Positions 37,056-47,431 of a DNA stretch of 59,500 bases are shown piece after piece; position 1 is the stretch's first letter, and every line of letters begins with the position of its first letter. Origin of the DNA: Mesostigma viride (taxonomy: Eukaryota > Streptophyta > Mesostigmatophyceae > Mesostigmatales > Mesostigmataceae); assembly GCA_009746045.1 (NCBI GenBank), contig RPFO01000702.1, positions 684,001-743,500 on the forward strand. The letters run 5' to 3'. The translations under genes and the position numbers were made by a program. The notes beneath the pieces were generated by a model. That model had not been told where the DNA came from, did not search any database, and worked only from the letters and a program-made list of their open reading frames with translations.

Positions 37056-37796
37056 TTATATTGTCCTTACTGCATAAAAAATAATTGATGCAGCATTAGA
37101 TGCGTTGAGGCTTTCTACTTTACTTGAAATAGGTATTCTAATTAAAAAATCGCATGATTCGTTTGTTAAGCGTCTCATTCCTTTTGCTTCTGAGCCGATT
37201 ATGATAGCTATCTTGTTAAATTCGCTTAAAGAGTCTAAATTGTTATCTTTACCTTCCAAATCAAGGCCTACTATCCAAAACCCTTGTTTTTTTAATGTTT
37301 CAATAGCGGTTTTGATATTTGCAACTTTTGCTACCTGTACTAATTCAAGGCAGCCGGAAGCTGCTTTTGCAATAGTGGCACTTTCTGCAGGGGAATTGTG
37401 GGCAGGAAGAATTAATTTGGTTATGCCAAATGCAGCAGCACTTCTAATTATTGCTCCGATATTCTGAGGATCTGTTATTTGATCAAGAATAACTATTCTA
37501 TCAATATCTTTAGAAAAATTTATTTGACTTAGGTTACTCAGAAATATTGGATGAATATAAGCGATTATCCCTTGATGAGGTTGGCCGTGGCCAATTTTTT
37601 TGTTAATAAAATCCGATGAAACTATTTCAACGCTAAAATGATGAATTTGGTTTTTAAGTTCAAGAAATGTTTTCTCTAGGCAATAAATTTTTTCAATATG
37701 CCTATTATTATTGCTGATGGCAGCAAGTACTGCATGTTTTCCATACATATAGTATAAACCACCGTTATTGTAGGTTGATTTCCTGCTGCTTCTCAT
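37056..37796 (-). CDS. rlmB: 23S rRNA (guanosine-2'-O)-methyltransferase RlmB / TrmH-type SPOUT enzyme
   Basis: SPOUT-class methyltransferase. 246 residues: an N-terminal substrate-binding domain starting YGKHAVLAAI, then the TrmH core with DQITDPQNIGAIIRSAAAFG (motif 1), IIIGSEAKGMRRL (motif 2) and SKVESLNASNAASIIFY (motif 3), including the conserved Asn/Arg and the knot-forming C-terminus. RlmB (G2251) is the most likely assignment; other TrmH-type targets cannot be excluded. Divergent from the tRNA-tuf unit. Confidence 0.88.
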   Translation of the reverse strand: MRSSRKSTYNNGGLYYMYGKHAVLAAISNNNRHIEKIYCLEKTFLELKNQIHHFSVEIVSSDFINKKIGHGQPHQGIIAYIHPIFLSNLSQINFSKDIDRIVILDQITDPQNIGAIIRSAAAFGITKLILPAHNSPAESATIAKAASGCLELVQVAKVANIKTAIETLKKQGFWIVGLDLEGKDNNLDSLSEFNKIAIIIGSEAKGMRRLTNESCDFLIRIPISSKVESLNASNAASIIFYAVRTI

Positions 37797-37827
37797 GGTT
37801 AAAAGATGCTTTTATTTAAAAATGTTC

Positions 37828-37854
37828 TTGACACAAAATACTATTTATTATAGA
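37828..37854 (+). promoter_or_regulatory. Candidate sigma-70-type promoter for the tRNA-tuf unit
   Basis: A perfect TTGACA (37828-37833) is followed after 15 bp by TATAGA (37849-37854), about 130 bp upstream of tRNA-Tyr and just outside the divergent rlmB start. The spacer is shorter than optimal, so this is only a candidate. Confidence 0.4.
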
Positions 37855-37986
37855 AACTATCAACCAAAAGATTTAGATTTAGTGTGCCTAAAGAATGGCA
37901 TCCAAATCATAAGTTATTAAGTAAAAGATAAATTAATTGCTTGCGTTTAGCTTAGAGATGATCTATTTTGCTGTAAGCGTTAGAAT

Positions 37987-38072
37987 GGAGGGGTGGCCGA
38001 GCGGTCAAAGGCAGCAGACTGTAAATCTGCCCGCGTATGCGTTCGAAGGTTCGAATCCTTCTCCCTCCACCA
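37987..38072 (+). tRNA. tRNA-Tyr (GTA)
   Basis: A complete type II tRNA with a long variable arm. Acceptor GGAGGGG pairs with TCCCTCC, the anticodon loop contains GTA within CAGACTGTAAATCTG, the T arm is GAAGG-TTCGAAT-CCTTC, and CCA (38070-38072) is encoded. It precedes tRNA-Gly and tuf, an arrangement shared with many proteobacteria. Confidence 0.96.
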
Positions 38073-38118
38073 TATAATCTACATTTTTTTTTGTGGGTTG
38101 GTTGGGGAAAGTGTGTAT

Positions 38119-38160
<42 letters not shown>

Positions 38161-38192
38161 CCACGTGGGTTCGATTCCCATCACCCGCTCCA
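38119..38192 (+). tRNA. tRNA-Gly (TCC)
   Basis: A 74-nt tRNA. Acceptor GCGGGTG pairs with CACCCGC, the anticodon stem-loop CCAGC-CTTCCAA-GCTGG gives anticodon TCC, the T arm GTGGGTTCGATTCCCAT is canonical, and CCA is encoded (38190-38192). It lies 46 bp after tRNA-Tyr and 79 bp before tuf. Confidence 0.96.
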
Positions 38193-38271
38193 TTTATTCG
38201 GATGATGTAGTTAAAAAGTGTAATTAATTATTTGATGTTGATTTGTAATAAACTTTCAGGAGATTAAGGTT

Positions 38272-39450
38272 ATGGCTAAACAAAAATTTGAAAGGAATAA
38301 ACCGCACTGTAATATTGGTACCATCGGACACGTTGACCATGGAAAAACCTCTTTAACAGCTGCGATTACTAAAGTTCTTGCCAAAAAAGGACAAGCACAA
38401 GAAAAAAAATATGATGATATTGACGGGGCTCCAGAAGAGAGAGAAAGGGGTATTACAATTTCTACTGCGCACGTGGAATATGAAACAGATAAAAGGCACT
38501 ATGCGCACGTGGATTGTCCTGGTCACGCTGACTATGTTAAGAACATGATTACAGGTGCTGCGCAAATGGACGGTGCGATTCTTGTTGTCTCCGCAGCTGA
38601 TGGTCCTATGCCGCAAACTAGAGAGCATATCCTACTTGCTTATCAAGTTGGTGTTCCTTCTCTTGTTGTTTTCTTAAATAAGGTCGACATGGTTGATGAT
38701 CCAGAATTGATTGAACTTGTGGAGATGGAGATAAGAGAGCTTCTTACAGCTTATAAGTATCCAGGAGATGAAATACCGATAATAAAAGGTTCTGCTCTTG
38801 AAGTGCTCAATGGCGGTGATTCTAAATGTATAGATGAATTAATGGATGCGGTTGATTCTTATATTCCGCAACCTGCTCGTGATATTGATAGGCCTTTCCT
38901 GATGCCTATTGAAGATGTATTCTCAATTTCTGGTCGTGGTACTGTTGTAACTGGAAGAATTGAGAAAGGAGTTGTTAAAGTTGGTGATGAAATAGAGATA
39001 GTTGGAATTAAATCTACTGAAAAAACAACTTGTACTGGTGTTGAGATGTTTAGAAAACTTCTTGATTCTGGTCAAGCCGGGGATAATGTGGGTGTTCTTC
39101 TTCGTGGTACAAAAAGAGAGGATGTAGTAAGAGGGCAGGTGCTTGCTAAACCTGGTTCAATTACTCCGCATACTGAATTTGAAGCGGAAATATATGTTCT
39201 AGCAAAAGATGAAGGTGGTCGTCATACTCCGTTCTTTAAAAATTATCGTCCTCAGTTCTATTTTAGAACTACTGACGTTACTGGTGAAATTGAATTACCT
39301 GCTGGTAAGGAAATGGTTATGCCTGGTGATAACACAAAAATTATTGTTAAGTTGATAGCTCCAGTTGCTATGGATGAAGGTTTGCGTTTTGCTATCCGTG
39401 AAGGTGGAAGAACGGTTGGTGCAGGTGTTGTATCAAAAATAATTAAATAA
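38272..39450 (+). CDS. tuf: Translation elongation factor Tu
   Basis: GTPase that brings aminoacyl-tRNA to the ribosome. 392 residues: GHVDHGKT (19-26), the RGITI switch I motif, DCPGHADY (about 81-88), NKVD (about 136) and SALE, then domains II and III. An AGGAG ribosome binding site lies 9 nt before the ATG. A strong terminator follows, so tuf appears to be transcribed with the two tRNAs rather than with the S10 operon. Confidence 0.98.
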   Translation: MAKQKFERNKPHCNIGTIGHVDHGKTSLTAAITKVLAKKGQAQEKKYDDIDGAPEERERGITISTAHVEYETDKRHYAHVDCPGHADYVKNMITGAAQMDGAILVVSAADGPMPQTREHILLAYQVGVPSLVVFLNKVDMVDDPELIELVEMEIRELLTAYKYPGDEIPIIKGSALEVLNGGDSKCIDELMDAVDSYIPQPARDIDRPFLMPIEDVFSISGRGTVVTGRIEKGVVKVGDEIEIVGIKSTEKTTCTGVEMFRKLLDSGQAGDNVGVLLRGTKREDVVRGQVLAKPGSITPHTEFEAEIYVLAKDEGGRHTPFFKNYRPQFYFRTTDVTGEIELPAGKEMVMPGDNTKIIVKLIAPVAMDEGLRFAIREGGRTVGAGVVSKIIK

Positions 39451-39460
39451 ATTTGTTTTG

Positions 39461-39494
39461 AACTCAGTTTAAACTTCATTTAAGCTGAGTTTTT
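39461..39494 (+). terminator. Strong Rho-independent terminator after tuf
   Basis: A 13-bp stem (39461-39473 with 39479-39491, one T-G wobble) with a 5-nt loop runs straight into a T run ending at 39494. It separates tuf from rpsJ, whose start is 57 bp further on. Confidence 0.85.
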
Positions 39495-39550
39495 AAATTA
39501 TTAGTTTAACTCTGTGAGTTTTTGCTGGCTGTTTAAAATATAGGTTAATA

Positions 39551-39868
39551 ATGAATAATCAAAAGATAAAAATTAGGCTTAAATCATTTGATCATCGATC
39601 CCTGGAGCATGCAACTAGAGAAATCGTTAGTGCTGTAAAAAGAACAGGAGCAGATGTTAGTGGTCCGATTCCTCTTCCGCGATCGATTGCGAGGTTTACT
39701 GTTAATAGATCTCCGCATATAGATAAAAAATCTCGGGAACAATTTGAAATTAGGACTCAAAAAAGGCTTGTGATTATTAATTATCCTACGCCTCAAACTG
39801 TTGAAGCTTTAAGAAAAGTGGACCTGCCAGCTGGTATTGATGTTGAAATTAAATTGGTGGGTGTGTAA
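39551..39868 (+). CDS. rpsJ: 30S ribosomal protein S10
   Basis: Small-subunit protein of the 30S head and a NusB partner in antitermination. 105 residues with the family segments [20 protein letters not shown] and [11 protein letters not shown]. First gene of the S10 operon and the first gene after the tuf terminator, so the operon promoter must lie in the 56 bp upstream. rplC follows after 2 bp. Confidence 0.97.
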   Translation: MNNQKIKIRLKSFDHRSLEHATREIVSAVKRTGADVSGPIPLPRSIARFTVNRSPHIDKKSREQFEIRTQKRLVIINYPTPQTVEALRKVDLPAGIDVEIKLVGV

Positions 39869-39870
39869 AA

Positions 39871-40515
39871 ATGAGAACAGGTTTAATCGCAAAAAAACTC
39901 GGCATGAGTTCAAAATTTACCGCAGAGGGTAAAAGGCTAACGCTGACTTTCTTGCATATTGATAATTGTCAAGTAGTGGGTCAGAAAACTATTGATAGAG
40001 ACGGTTATAATGCAGTTGTAATTGGGGCCGTATTAAAGAAGCCTTACAAGGTTTCTAAATCAATGAAGAAAGTATTTGCTAATGCTAAGGTAGAACCAAA
40101 AACTAAGTTAAAAGAGTTTAGGGTTTCTGAGAACCACATGCTTGATGTTGGTCTGGAATTAAAACCTACCCATTTTGAAATAGGGCAGTTTGTAGATGTC
40201 TCTGGTACTTCAATCGGAAAAGGTTTTGCTGGAGTTATGAAAAGACATAATTTTCGTGGATTGGAAGCGTCTCACGGCGTTTCAATTTCCCATCGTTCTC
40301 ATGGTTCTACAGGACAATGTCAAGATCCGGGGAAGGTTTTTAAGGGTAAAAAAATGGCTGGTCACTTAGGTGATGTTAGAGTTACTGTGCAGAATCTAAA
40401 GGTAGTAGATTTAGATATTGAAAAAGGTTTACTAATTGTAAGTGGTAATGTACCTGGTTCTAAGGGCAGTTATATATATGTGAAAGATGCGGTTAAAAAG
40501 TCAGCGTCGAATTAG
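39871..40515 (+). CDS. rplC: 50S ribosomal protein L3
   Basis: Primary 23S rRNA-binding protein that reaches the peptidyl transferase centre. 214 residues starting [11 protein letters not shown], with [13 protein letters not shown] and [16 protein letters not shown] containing the glutamine methylated in other bacteria. The gap to rpsJ is 2 bp and to rplD 23 bp. Confidence 0.97.
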   Translation: MRTGLIAKKLGMSSKFTAEGKRLTLTFLHIDNCQVVGQKTIDRDGYNAVVIGAVLKKPYKVSKSMKKVFANAKVEPKTKLKEFRVSENHMLDVGLELKPTHFEIGQFVDVSGTSIGKGFAGVMKRHNFRGLEASHGVSISHRSHGSTGQCQDPGKVFKGKKMAGHLGDVRVTVQNLKVVDLDIEKGLLIVSGNVPGSKGSYIYVKDAVKKSASN

Positions 40516-40538
40516 AGGGTTAATTAGGTAAGATTTAT

Positions 40539-41159
40539 ATGAAAGCCAAGCTATTAAGTCTAGACAATAAGGAGTTGGGAGACATCGTGGTAGATGATGC
40601 CATATTTGGTCTAGAAGCAAGAATAGATATAATAAAAAGAGTTGTTGATTGGCAGAGAGCTAAAGCCATGAGCGGTACTCATAAAACAAAAACTGTTGGG
40701 GAAGTTTCTGGTTCTGGAAAAAAGCCTTTTAAACAAAAAGGTACTGGTAATGCAAGGCAAGGTAATGCAAGGGGTGTTCAGCGTCGCGGTGGCGGTATTG
40801 CTTTCGGTCCTGTGCCAAGATCTCATGAAATCAAACTGCAGAAAAAAGTTAGAAAGCTTGGAATGAGGCATGCTTTGTCTGTTAAGTTTTCTGAAGGTGC
40901 TGTTCATATTATAGATTCAACAAAAATGAAAGAACCGAAGACAGCGGACTTAGTGAAATCATTATCTAATTTTGGTCTCGGTAAATTTTTTATTATAGAT
41001 GGAAAAGAAGTTGATCAAAATATAAAATTATCAGCAAAATCAGCAGCGAATACTTGTGTAGTGCCTGTTATTGGTGCAAATGTATATGATATAGTAAATA
41101 GCGATTATATCTTAATATCTAAGGATGCGTTGCCGCTTTTAGAAGAGAGGTTAAGATGA
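40539..41159 (+). CDS. rplD: 50S ribosomal protein L4
   Basis: Large-subunit protein lining the exit tunnel; in some bacteria it also represses its own S10 operon. 206 residues with the tunnel loop KKPFKQKGTGNARQGNARGVQRRGGGIAFGP. The stop overlaps the rplW start by 4 bp. Confidence 0.97.
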   Translation: MKAKLLSLDNKELGDIVVDDAIFGLEARIDIIKRVVDWQRAKAMSGTHKTKTVGEVSGSGKKPFKQKGTGNARQGNARGVQRRGGGIAFGPVPRSHEIKLQKKVRKLGMRHALSVKFSEGAVHIIDSTKMKEPKTADLVKSLSNFGLGKFFIIDGKEVDQNIKLSAKSAANTCVVPVIGANVYDIVNSDYILISKDALPLLEERLR

Positions 41160-41452
41160 TATCTGCTAATAAATATGATATAATAAGAAAACCGTTGATT
41201 ACTGAGAAATCAACCGTTTTAGGCGAGCTTGGGAAGTACGTTTTCGAGGTGGAGAAAAGTGCTGAAAAAGGTTTGATAAAAAAAGCAATTGAAGAAATTT
41301 TTACAGTTAAAGTTAAATCTGTGAACATTTTAAATCAGAAAGGCAAAAAGAAAAGATTTAAAGGCGTAATGGGACGTAGGTCTGATGTGAAAAAGGCTAT
41401 GGTCACTTTGGAGAAAGATTACACTATTGATTTTACAGGGGGAGGTAAGTAA
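41156..41452 (+). CDS. rplW: 50S ribosomal protein L23
   Basis: Lies at the exit tunnel and docks trigger factor and SRP. 98 residues with [13 protein letters not shown] at the start and the [18 protein letters not shown] loop. Overlaps rplD by 4 bp and rplB by 1 bp, so translation is probably coupled. Confidence 0.97.
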   Translation: MISANKYDIIRKPLITEKSTVLGELGKYVFEVEKSAEKGLIKKAIEEIFTVKVKSVNILNQKGKKKRFKGVMGRRSDVKKAMVTLEKDYTIDFTGGGK

Positions 41453-42273
41453 TGGCTCTAAAGCAATATAATCCGACTACTCCTTCCCAGAGAGAGTTGG
41501 TTCAGGTTGATAAAAGCGATTTATGGAAAGGGAAGCCATATAAATCCTTGACTAAAGGTAAGATAAATACTGGAGGAAGAAATAATACTGGTAGGATCAC
41601 CTCTTGGCACAGGGGCGGAGGGCATAAAAAGCTCTATAGATTTATTGATTTTAAAAGGTCAGTAGAAGGTGAAGCTGTGGTTGAGCGTTTAGAGTACGAC
41701 CCAAATAGAACTGCTTTTATAGCCTTACTTGGTCATACTGATGGTTCTAAATCTTATATTTTAGCACCTAATAACTTAAAAGTTGGGGATAAAATAGCCT
41801 CAGGACCTGATGCCGATATTAAGGTTGGTAATTGCTTACCTCTTAAGAATATTCCTGTGGGAACTATTATTCACAACGTTGAGATGAAACCTGGTAAAGG
41901 AGGTCAACTTGCAAGATCAGCTGGTACATCTGTTAGTTTGGCTGGTAAAGATTCTGGTTATGCGCAAGTGAAATTAGCTTCCGGAGAATTAAGGTTAGTA
42001 CCTCTTGAATGTAAAGCTACTATTGGTATAGTATCCAATCCAGATCAGAAAAATATTAATATTGGTAAGGCTGGTAGAAGTAGGTGGCTTGGCAAGAGGC
42101 CACACGTAAGAGGGGTAGCGATGAATCCAATTGATCACCCACACGGTGGTGGTGAAGGTAAAACTTCTGGCGGGCGTCATCCTGTTACTCCTTGGGGTAA
42201 ACCGACTAAAGGTAAGAAGACTCGTAAGAATAAACTTACCTCTAAATTCATTTTGAAAAGAAAAACTAAGTAA
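41452..42273 (+). CDS. rplB: 50S ribosomal protein L2
   Basis: Core large-subunit protein needed for subunit joining and close to the peptidyl transferase centre. 273 residues with [36 protein letters not shown] and the invariant [12 protein letters not shown] near residue 225. Very basic C-terminus, as usual. Confidence 0.98.
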   Translation: MALKQYNPTTPSQRELVQVDKSDLWKGKPYKSLTKGKINTGGRNNTGRITSWHRGGGHKKLYRFIDFKRSVEGEAVVERLEYDPNRTAFIALLGHTDGSKSYILAPNNLKVGDKIASGPDADIKVGNCLPLKNIPVGTIIHNVEMKPGKGGQLARSAGTSVSLAGKDSGYAQVKLASGELRLVPLECKATIGIVSNPDQKNINIGKAGRSRWLGKRPHVRGVAMNPIDHPHGGGEGKTSGGRHPVTPWGKPTKGKKTRKNKLTSKFILKRKTK

Positions 42274-42284
42274 GGTAATATAAT

Positions 42285-42563
42285 ATGGCGCGCTCAACAT
42301 GGAAAGGTCCTTTTGTAGATGGCTATTTATTAAAAAAGATACAAAAAGCAATAGATTCAGGTAAGAAAGATGTTATAAAAACATGGTCTAGAAGATCAAC
42401 TATCTTACCGTTATTTGTTGGTTTTACTTTTGCTGTACATAATGGCAACAAGTTTATTCCTGTTTCCGTGAGTGAGGAGATGGTAGGTCATAAATTTGGT
42501 GAGTTTGCTCCTACTCGTACCTATTATGGTCATGGTGCCGATAAAAAAGTTAAAAGAAAATAG
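42285..42563 (+). CDS. rpsS: 30S ribosomal protein S19
   Basis: Small-subunit head protein that contacts S13 and the A-site tRNA. 92 residues beginning [17 protein letters not shown] with [12 protein letters not shown] and the [13 protein letters not shown] segment. Sits 11 bp after rplB. Confidence 0.97.
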   Translation: MARSTWKGPFVDGYLLKKIQKAIDSGKKDVIKTWSRRSTILPLFVGFTFAVHNGNKFIPVSVSEEMVGHKFGEFAPTRTYYGHGADKKVKRK

Positions 42564-42575
42564 TGTAAGGTAAAA

Positions 42576-42923
42576 ATGGGTGTATTAGTAAAAGCGTCAT
42601 CAAGAAATCTGAGAACAAGTGCTCAAAAATTGAATTTAGTAGCTGCGATGATTAGAAAAATGAAAGTGTCAGATGCTTTAGTGCAGCTGGCATTTTGTCC
42701 CAAAAGAATAGCTATTGATGTTAGAAAATGTTTACAATCAGCCGTTGCTAACGCTGAAAATAATATGGGTCTAGATATTGACAGTTTAGTTGTTAATTCG
42801 GCTACTGTTGGAAAGTCATTTGTAATGAAAAGGGTTAGAACAAGGGCTAGAGGTAGAAGTGCTAGGATTAATAAACCTTTTAGCAATTTGTATATAACAG
42901 TTTCTGAGAAAGAGGAGAATTAA
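42576..42923 (+). CDS. rplV: 50S ribosomal protein L22
   Basis: Tunnel-lining large-subunit protein; its beta-hairpin is a known site of macrolide-resistance mutations. 115 residues with [15 protein letters not shown] and the hairpin [15 protein letters not shown]. Ends 1 bp before rpsC. Confidence 0.96.
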   Translation: MGVLVKASSRNLRTSAQKLNLVAAMIRKMKVSDALVQLAFCPKRIAIDVRKCLQSAVANAENNMGLDIDSLVVNSATVGKSFVMKRVRTRARGRSARINKPFSNLYITVSEKEEN

Positions 42924-42924
42924 T

Positions 42925-43566
42925 ATGGGACAGAAGGTAAATCCTCATGGTTTTAGAGTAGGGCCTACGCTTAATAAAGAATGGGAATCAGTTTTGTATG
43001 CAGAAAAAGATTATGCGGTCAAGCTGCTTGAAGATATAAAAATCAGAGCTTTGATTGTAAAACGCTATAAAATAGCTCAAGTAAGTAGGGTGATTATTCA
43101 CAGATCAAGCAGTAACGTAGTTGTAAACATCTATGCTAAAAAACCTGGTATTATAATTGGTAAGAGCGGTTCTGATATTGAAAAACTAAAAAAAGACTTG
43201 CATATAATAGCAAATTGTGAGGTTTTTATAAATATTCATGAAGTAAAAAAGCCTGCTCTTGATTCTGCTATTACTGCTCAGACTATTACTCAGCAATTAG
43301 AGAATCGTGTTTCTTTTAGGAAAGCTATGAAGACCGCAATGCAAAATACTATGAAGCAGGGGGCAAAAGGAATTAAAGTTGCGTGTTCTGGTCGTCTAGG
43401 CGGTGCTGAAATAGCTAGAACTGAATGGTACAGAGAAGGTAGAGTTCCTCTGCATACACTTCGTGCTGATATAGATTATTCTACATCTGAAGCTCATACT
43501 ACTTATGGAGTAATTGGTGTGAAGGTGTGGATTTATAGGGGCGATTACGCTCAGAATAAGAAATAA
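42925..43566 (+). CDS. rpsC: 30S ribosomal protein S3
   Basis: mRNA-entry-site protein with helicase-like activity in the 30S. 213 residues starting [10 protein letters not shown], with a KH domain ([18 protein letters not shown]) and the C-terminal signature [30 protein letters not shown]. rplP follows after 33 bp. Confidence 0.98.
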   Translation: MGQKVNPHGFRVGPTLNKEWESVLYAEKDYAVKLLEDIKIRALIVKRYKIAQVSRVIIHRSSSNVVVNIYAKKPGIIIGKSGSDIEKLKKDLHIIANCEVFINIHEVKKPALDSAITAQTITQQLENRVSFRKAMKTAMQNTMKQGAKGIKVACSGRLGGAEIARTEWYREGRVPLHTLRADIDYSTSEAHTTYGVIGVKVWIYRGDYAQNKK

Positions 43567-43599
43567 TTTTGTTTAATTTAATTTAACGGAAGAGATATA

Positions 43600-44010
43600 A
43601 TGCTAGCTCCAAAGAAGCAAAAATTTAGAAAAGCTCATAAAGGGAGGGTGGCTCCGAAAGCAAAAGCTGGAACAATGCTGAATTTTGGCATGTTTGGTCT
43701 AAAATCTGTTGAGCAATTAAGAGTTACGGCGCGTCAAATTGAAGCTGCAAGAAGGGCCGCTGTTAGAGAGATGAAAAGGCAAGGTAGATTCTTTATTAGA
43801 ATTTTTCCTGATCTTCCTGTTTCTAAAAAACCAAATGAAGTACGTATGGGTAAAGGTAAAGGTTCACCAGAGTATTTTGCGGTTAGAGTCTCACCCGGTA
43901 GAATAATGTTCGAAATTAATGGGGTGGATGAAGCTGTTGCGCGAAAAGCCTTAGAGCTTGCTGCTTCTAAGTTGCCAGTAAAAACAAAAGTGGTAAAGAG
44001 ATATGAGTAA
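43600..44010 (+). CDS. rplP: 50S ribosomal protein L16
   Basis: Large-subunit protein at the A-site of the peptidyl transferase region. 136 residues with [13 protein letters not shown] at the start and [25 protein letters not shown] in the middle. Overlaps rpmC by 8 bp. Confidence 0.97.
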   Translation: MLAPKKQKFRKAHKGRVAPKAKAGTMLNFGMFGLKSVEQLRVTARQIEAARRAAVREMKRQGRFFIRIFPDLPVSKKPNEVRMGKGKGSPEYFAVRVSPGRIMFEINGVDEAVARKALELAASKLPVKTKVVKRYE

Positions 44011-44218
44011 TTCAGATTATAAAGCAAAAGCTTTACTTGATCTTGATAATAAAAAATTAGAAGAATCTCTTTCTTTTTTTAAGAAAGAGCTTTTTAACCT
44101 TAGGTTTCAAAAGACTCTTGGAGAATTAACTAACACCAGTAGATTTGCAAAGGTTAGGAAGAATATAGCAAGAGTTGAAACGGAATTAACAAGAAGAAGA
44201 AAGGTTGGAGCGAAATAA
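44003..44218 (+). CDS. rpmC: 50S ribosomal protein L29
   Basis: Small two-helix protein near the exit tunnel that contacts L23. 71 residues; the helix-turn-helix family pattern with [31 protein letters not shown] is clear. Overlaps rplP at its start and rpsQ by one base at its end. Confidence 0.95.
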   Translation: MSNSDYKAKALLDLDNKKLEESLSFFKKELFNLRFQKTLGELTNTSRFAKVRKNIARVETELTRRRKVGAK

Positions 44219-44448
44219 TGCCAAGAAGGATTTTACAAGGTACGGTTGAAAGTGCAAAATGTGATAAGACAATATCCGTTAGAGTAGAAAGAAGATTTAG
44301 AGATCCTCTTTATCAGAAGACTGTAAAAAGATCTACTAAATATGCAGCTCATGACCCTGAAGGTAAGTATAAAGAAGGCGATAAAGTAAGAATTATAGAG
44401 TGCAAACCAATATCCAAGACTAAAAGATGGATGGTGGTAAGCGAATAA
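44218..44448 (+). CDS. rpsQ: 30S ribosomal protein S17
   Basis: OB-fold protein that binds the 16S 5' domain early in assembly. 76 residues with [27 protein letters not shown] and [19 protein letters not shown]. Last gene before a 74-bp gap that contains a candidate promoter for rplN. Confidence 0.97.
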   Translation: MPRRILQGTVESAKCDKTISVRVERRFRDPLYQKTVKRSTKYAAHDPEGKYKEGDKVRIIECKPISKTKRWMVVSE

Positions 44449-44452
44449 ATCT

Positions 44453-44481
44453 TTGACTTATTGTATTAATTTTTGTATCTT
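44453..44481 (+). promoter_or_regulatory. Candidate internal promoter before rplN
   Basis: TTGACT (44453-44458), a 17-bp spacer and TATCTT (44476-44481) lie in the only sizeable gap between the S10 and spc gene groups. Good -35 and spacing; the -10 is weaker. Confidence 0.5.
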
Positions 44482-44522
44482 GTGCTGTGTTTAATATTAT
44501 TTATGTTTTGGAAGTTTAAGTT

Positions 44523-44891
44523 ATGATTCAGATGCAAAGCGTCCTTAAGGTCGCGGATAATTCTGGTGCAAAAAAAGTGATGTGTATAAAAGTACTTGGC
44601 GGTTCTGATCACATGACCACGGAGTGTTGTAATGTTATAGTTGTGTCTATAAAAACTGCTATTCCAGGTGGAAAGGTTAAGAAAGGAGATGTACACAGGG
44701 CTCTTATTGTTAGAACTAAAAAAGGTATTAGAAGATCTGATGGTAGTACTATTCAGTTTGATTCAAACTCTGTGGTATTGGTAAATAAACAGAATGAACC
44801 GATTGGAACAAGGGTTTTTGGACCAGTGCCAAGAGAACTCAGAGGTAAAGGATTTGGAAAAATTGTTTCTCTTGCGGAAGAGGTAATATAA
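44523..44891 (+). CDS. rplN: 50S ribosomal protein L14
   Basis: Large-subunit protein forming an inter-subunit bridge and the binding site of RsfS. 122 residues beginning [36 protein letters not shown]-like segment and [10 protein letters not shown] near the end. First spc-type gene, directly followed by rplX. Confidence 0.98.
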   Translation: MIQMQSVLKVADNSGAKKVMCIKVLGGSDHMTTECCNVIVVSIKTAIPGGKVKKGDVHRALIVRTKKGIRRSDGSTIQFDSNSVVLVNKQNEPIGTRVFGPVPRELRGKGFGKIVSLAEEVI

Positions 44892-45221
44892 ATGATTAAA
44901 CTTAAAATAAAAAAGGGTGATAAAGTTAAAGTCATCACGGGAAAAAGTAAAGGTAAAATAGGCGATGTTCTTAAGGTTTTTCCAAAAGAAAATCGAGCTT
45001 TAGTTTCTGGAGTTAATTTAGCAAAGGTTCATTTGAAGCCTAGTCGTAATAATGAAGGTGGTATTTCTCAGAAAGAATTACTAATTCATATTTCGAATTT
45101 AAGCCATATAGATCCAAAGACAGATGAAATCACTAAGGTTGGAATAAAGGTTTTGGAAAATGGTAAGAAAGTAAGATTTGCAAAAAAATCTGGTGAGATA
45201 ATTTCTAAGGAAGGTAAGTGA
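44892..45221 (+). CDS. rplX: 50S ribosomal protein L24
   Basis: Assembly initiator of the large subunit. 109 residues with an N-terminal KOW motif ([25 protein letters not shown]). It starts on the base after the rplN stop codon, and its own stop overlaps the rplE ATG. Confidence 0.97.
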   Translation: MIKLKIKKGDKVKVITGKSKGKIGDVLKVFPKENRALVSGVNLAKVHLKPSRNNEGGISQKELLIHISNLSHIDPKTDEITKVGIKVLENGKKVRFAKKSGEIISKEGK

Positions 45222-45763
45222 TGTTACTTAGGTTTAAAGAATTGTATGTAAAAGAAATAGTTAAATCTTTACAAGAAAAATTTAACTATAAAAATATACA
45301 TCAGATGCCCAAGCTATCAAAGGTAGTAGTTAATATGGGAGTCAGTGATGCCGTGTCTGATTCAAAGGTCATAAATAGCGCTATAGCTGATCTTACTGCA
45401 ATTACCGGACAGAAACCTTATGTAACTTATGCCAAGAAATCAATAGCCAGTTTTAAGCTCCGCGAGGGAATGAAAATAGGCTGCAAAGTCACCTTGAGAA
45501 GTGATAGAATGTTTGAGTTCTTAGAAAGGTTGGTTATTGTTGCTTTACCAAGGGTAAAAGAGTTTAAAGGGTTTTCAGTAAAAAGTTTTGATGGTAAAGG
45601 TAATATAACTTTTGGAATAAAAGAACAGATAGTGTTTCCTGAAATCAATTATGATAAAATTGATAAAATCAGAGGTATGGATATAACCATTGTTACTACA
45701 GCGCAAACAGACGAAGAAGCGAAGGTTTTGTTGTCTGGATTTAGTTTACCATTTTACAATTAA
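45221..45763 (+). CDS. rplE: 50S ribosomal protein L5
   Basis: 5S rRNA-binding protein of the central protuberance that contacts P-site tRNA. About 180 residues with [42 protein letters not shown] and [16 protein letters not shown]. The ATG at 45221 overlaps the rplX stop by one base and is preferred over the GTG one codon upstream (45218). Confidence 0.96.
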   Translation: MLLRFKELYVKEIVKSLQEKFNYKNIHQMPKLSKVVVNMGVSDAVSDSKVINSAIADLTAITGQKPYVTYAKKSIASFKLREGMKIGCKVTLRSDRMFEFLERLVIVALPRVKEFKGFSVKSFDGKGNITFGIKEQIVFPEINYDKIDKIRGMDITIVTTAQTDEEAKVLLSGFSLPFYN

Positions 45764-45781
45764 TTTAGAGTATAAGTTGCT

Positions 45782-46087
45782 ATGGCAAAAATTGGTTCTA
45801 TAGAGAGAAACAACAAAAGGAAGAGGCTTGCAAAGTCTTTAGCCTCTAAAAGGGAAAAGTTAAAATTAGAAATTTATTCTAAGGATCTTCCTATCGATGA
45901 AAGATTTAACCTAGTATTGAAATTAGCTAAACTCCCAAGAAATTCAGCTAAAAACAGGGTTAGAAATAGATGTGCATTAACCGGAAGGCCGAGAGGGTAT
46001 TATCGCAAGGTAGGCTTGTCTAGAAATATGATAAGAGAACTAGCAGGGAAAGGAATGTTGCCTGGTGTTGTTAAGGCAAGTTGGTAA
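45782..46087 (+). CDS. rpsN: 30S ribosomal protein S14
   Basis: Small-subunit head protein. 101 residues, the long zinc-free form of S14: only one Cys is seen in the C-terminal [27 protein letters not shown] segment, so no zinc finger. Lies between rplE and rpsH as in other proteobacteria. Confidence 0.97.
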   Translation: MAKIGSIERNNKRKRLAKSLASKREKLKLEIYSKDLPIDERFNLVLKLAKLPRNSAKNRVRNRCALTGRPRGYYRKVGLSRNMIRELAGKGMLPGVVKASW

Positions 46088-46111
46088 AAATATAAATTTA
46101 GGAATATTGTT

Positions 46112-46504
46112 ATGTCAATGACCGATAATATAGCGGATATGTTAACAAGAATTAGAAACGGACAGAAGAGTAAATTACTTAATGTGGTTCTGCCGGTTTC
46201 AAATCTTAAGTGCGCAGTTCTTGAAGTACTGAAAGGTGAGGGATATATTGCTGGTTATACTGTTAATTCCGAAGCTAAAGAAATTAATGTCGAGCTTAAA
46301 TATTCTCGTGCAGGCCGTCCTGCGATATGTGAAATTCATAAAGTGTCCAAACCAGGGAAAAGGATATATTCACCGATTTCTAGTCTTAAAGGTTATTTTA
46401 ATAATATGGGCATACATATTCTCTCTACGTCAAAAGGAGTGATGTCTGATAGAGAGGCTAAAAAGCAGAATGTTGGTGGTGAAGTAATTTGTAAAGTATT
46501 TTAG
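46112..46504 (+). CDS. rpsH: 30S ribosomal protein S8
   Basis: Central-domain 16S rRNA-binding protein; in E. coli also the translational repressor of the spc operon. 130 residues with [16 protein letters not shown] and the C-terminal [29 protein letters not shown] 46112 or ATG 46118 could be the start. Confidence 0.97.
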   Translation: MSMTDNIADMLTRIRNGQKSKLLNVVLPVSNLKCAVLEVLKGEGYIAGYTVNSEAKEINVELKYSRAGRPAICEIHKVSKPGKRIYSPISSLKGYFNNMGIHILSTSKGVMSDREAKKQNVGGEVICKVF

Positions 46505-46514
46505 AGTATTAAAG

Positions 46515-47048
46515 ATGTCAAGAGTAGGTAAAGTACCAGTATCACTAACTCATGGTGCTAAAGTAGAAATTTCTGGTTTGAATGTAAAAATTCATGGCGC
46601 TAAGGGTTCTCTAGAAAAAAGTTTTGCAGGCGATATTACGATCGAGCAAAAGGGAGAAACTGTTGTGGTAAAACCTTTAAATGATACTAATGCAGCAAAA
46701 GCTATGTGGGGTACTGCAAGAAGTATTATTAATTCGATGGTGAAAGGTGTAACTGTTGGATTTTCTGAAGAGTTAGAAGTTAATGGCGTTGGGTATAGAG
46801 CGGCAATTAAAGGTAAATACTTGAATTTAACCCTAGGGAAAAGCCATAATACCAAAATTGAAATTCCAGAGGGAATTAAGGTCGAGACTCCAAAACAAAA
46901 TATTATAACTCTGGAATCCATAAATAAGGAAAAACTTGGTGAGTTTATTGCAGTGGTAAAAAGACAAAGGCCACCAGAGCCTTATAAAGGTAAAGGAATT
47001 AAGCGTAAGGGCGAATACGTACAAAGGAAAGAAGGTAAAAAAGGTTAA
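46515..47048 (+). CDS. rplF: 50S ribosomal protein L6
   Basis: Two-domain protein near the factor-binding site of the large subunit. 177 residues starting [18 protein letters not shown] and ending with [28 protein letters not shown], the family signature. Confidence 0.98.
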   Translation: MSRVGKVPVSLTHGAKVEISGLNVKIHGAKGSLEKSFAGDITIEQKGETVVVKPLNDTNAAKAMWGTARSIINSMVKGVTVGFSEELEVNGVGYRAAIKGKYLNLTLGKSHNTKIEIPEGIKVETPKQNIITLESINKEKLGEFIAVVKRQRPPEPYKGKGIKRKGEYVQRKEGKKG

Positions 47049-47061
47049 TTTTAGGTTTTAT

Positions 47062-47418
47062 ATGAGTGCAAAGAGTCATAGTTTTCAAAAAAGAAAAGAG
47101 CGGGTAAGGATTAAGCTAAAAAAAGTTAGTAATAGAAATAGGCTTTCTGTTTTTAAATCAGGCCAACATATATATGCGCAAATAATCGATGATTTAACAG
47201 CAAAAACTTTAGTTTCTGCTTCAACAGTTGATAAGGAAATAAGGAAAGCTGGCAAATCAAATTGTAATATTGAGAATGCAATTAAAGTTGGGAAATTGAT
47301 AGGAGAAAGAGCGGCTGAAAAAGCTATTAAGCTGGTAGCTTTTGATAAAGGTGGTCATAAATATCATGGTATTATTAAGGCTCTTGCAGAAGAAGCAAGA
47401 AAAAATTTAAACTTTTAA
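47062..47418 (+). CDS. rplR: 50S ribosomal protein L18
   Basis: 5S rRNA-binding protein of the central protuberance. 118 residues with RVRIKLKKVSNRNRLSVFKSGQHIYAQIIDD and the C-terminal FDKGGHKYHGIIKALAEEARKN segment. Placed 13 bp after rplF and 13 bp before rpsE. Confidence 0.97.
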   Translation: MSAKSHSFQKRKERVRIKLKKVSNRNRLSVFKSGQHIYAQIIDDLTAKTLVSASTVDKEIRKAGKSNCNIENAIKVGKLIGERAAEKAIKLVAFDKGGHKYHGIIKALAEEARKNLNF

Positions 47419-47431
47419 TTAGAGAATATTG

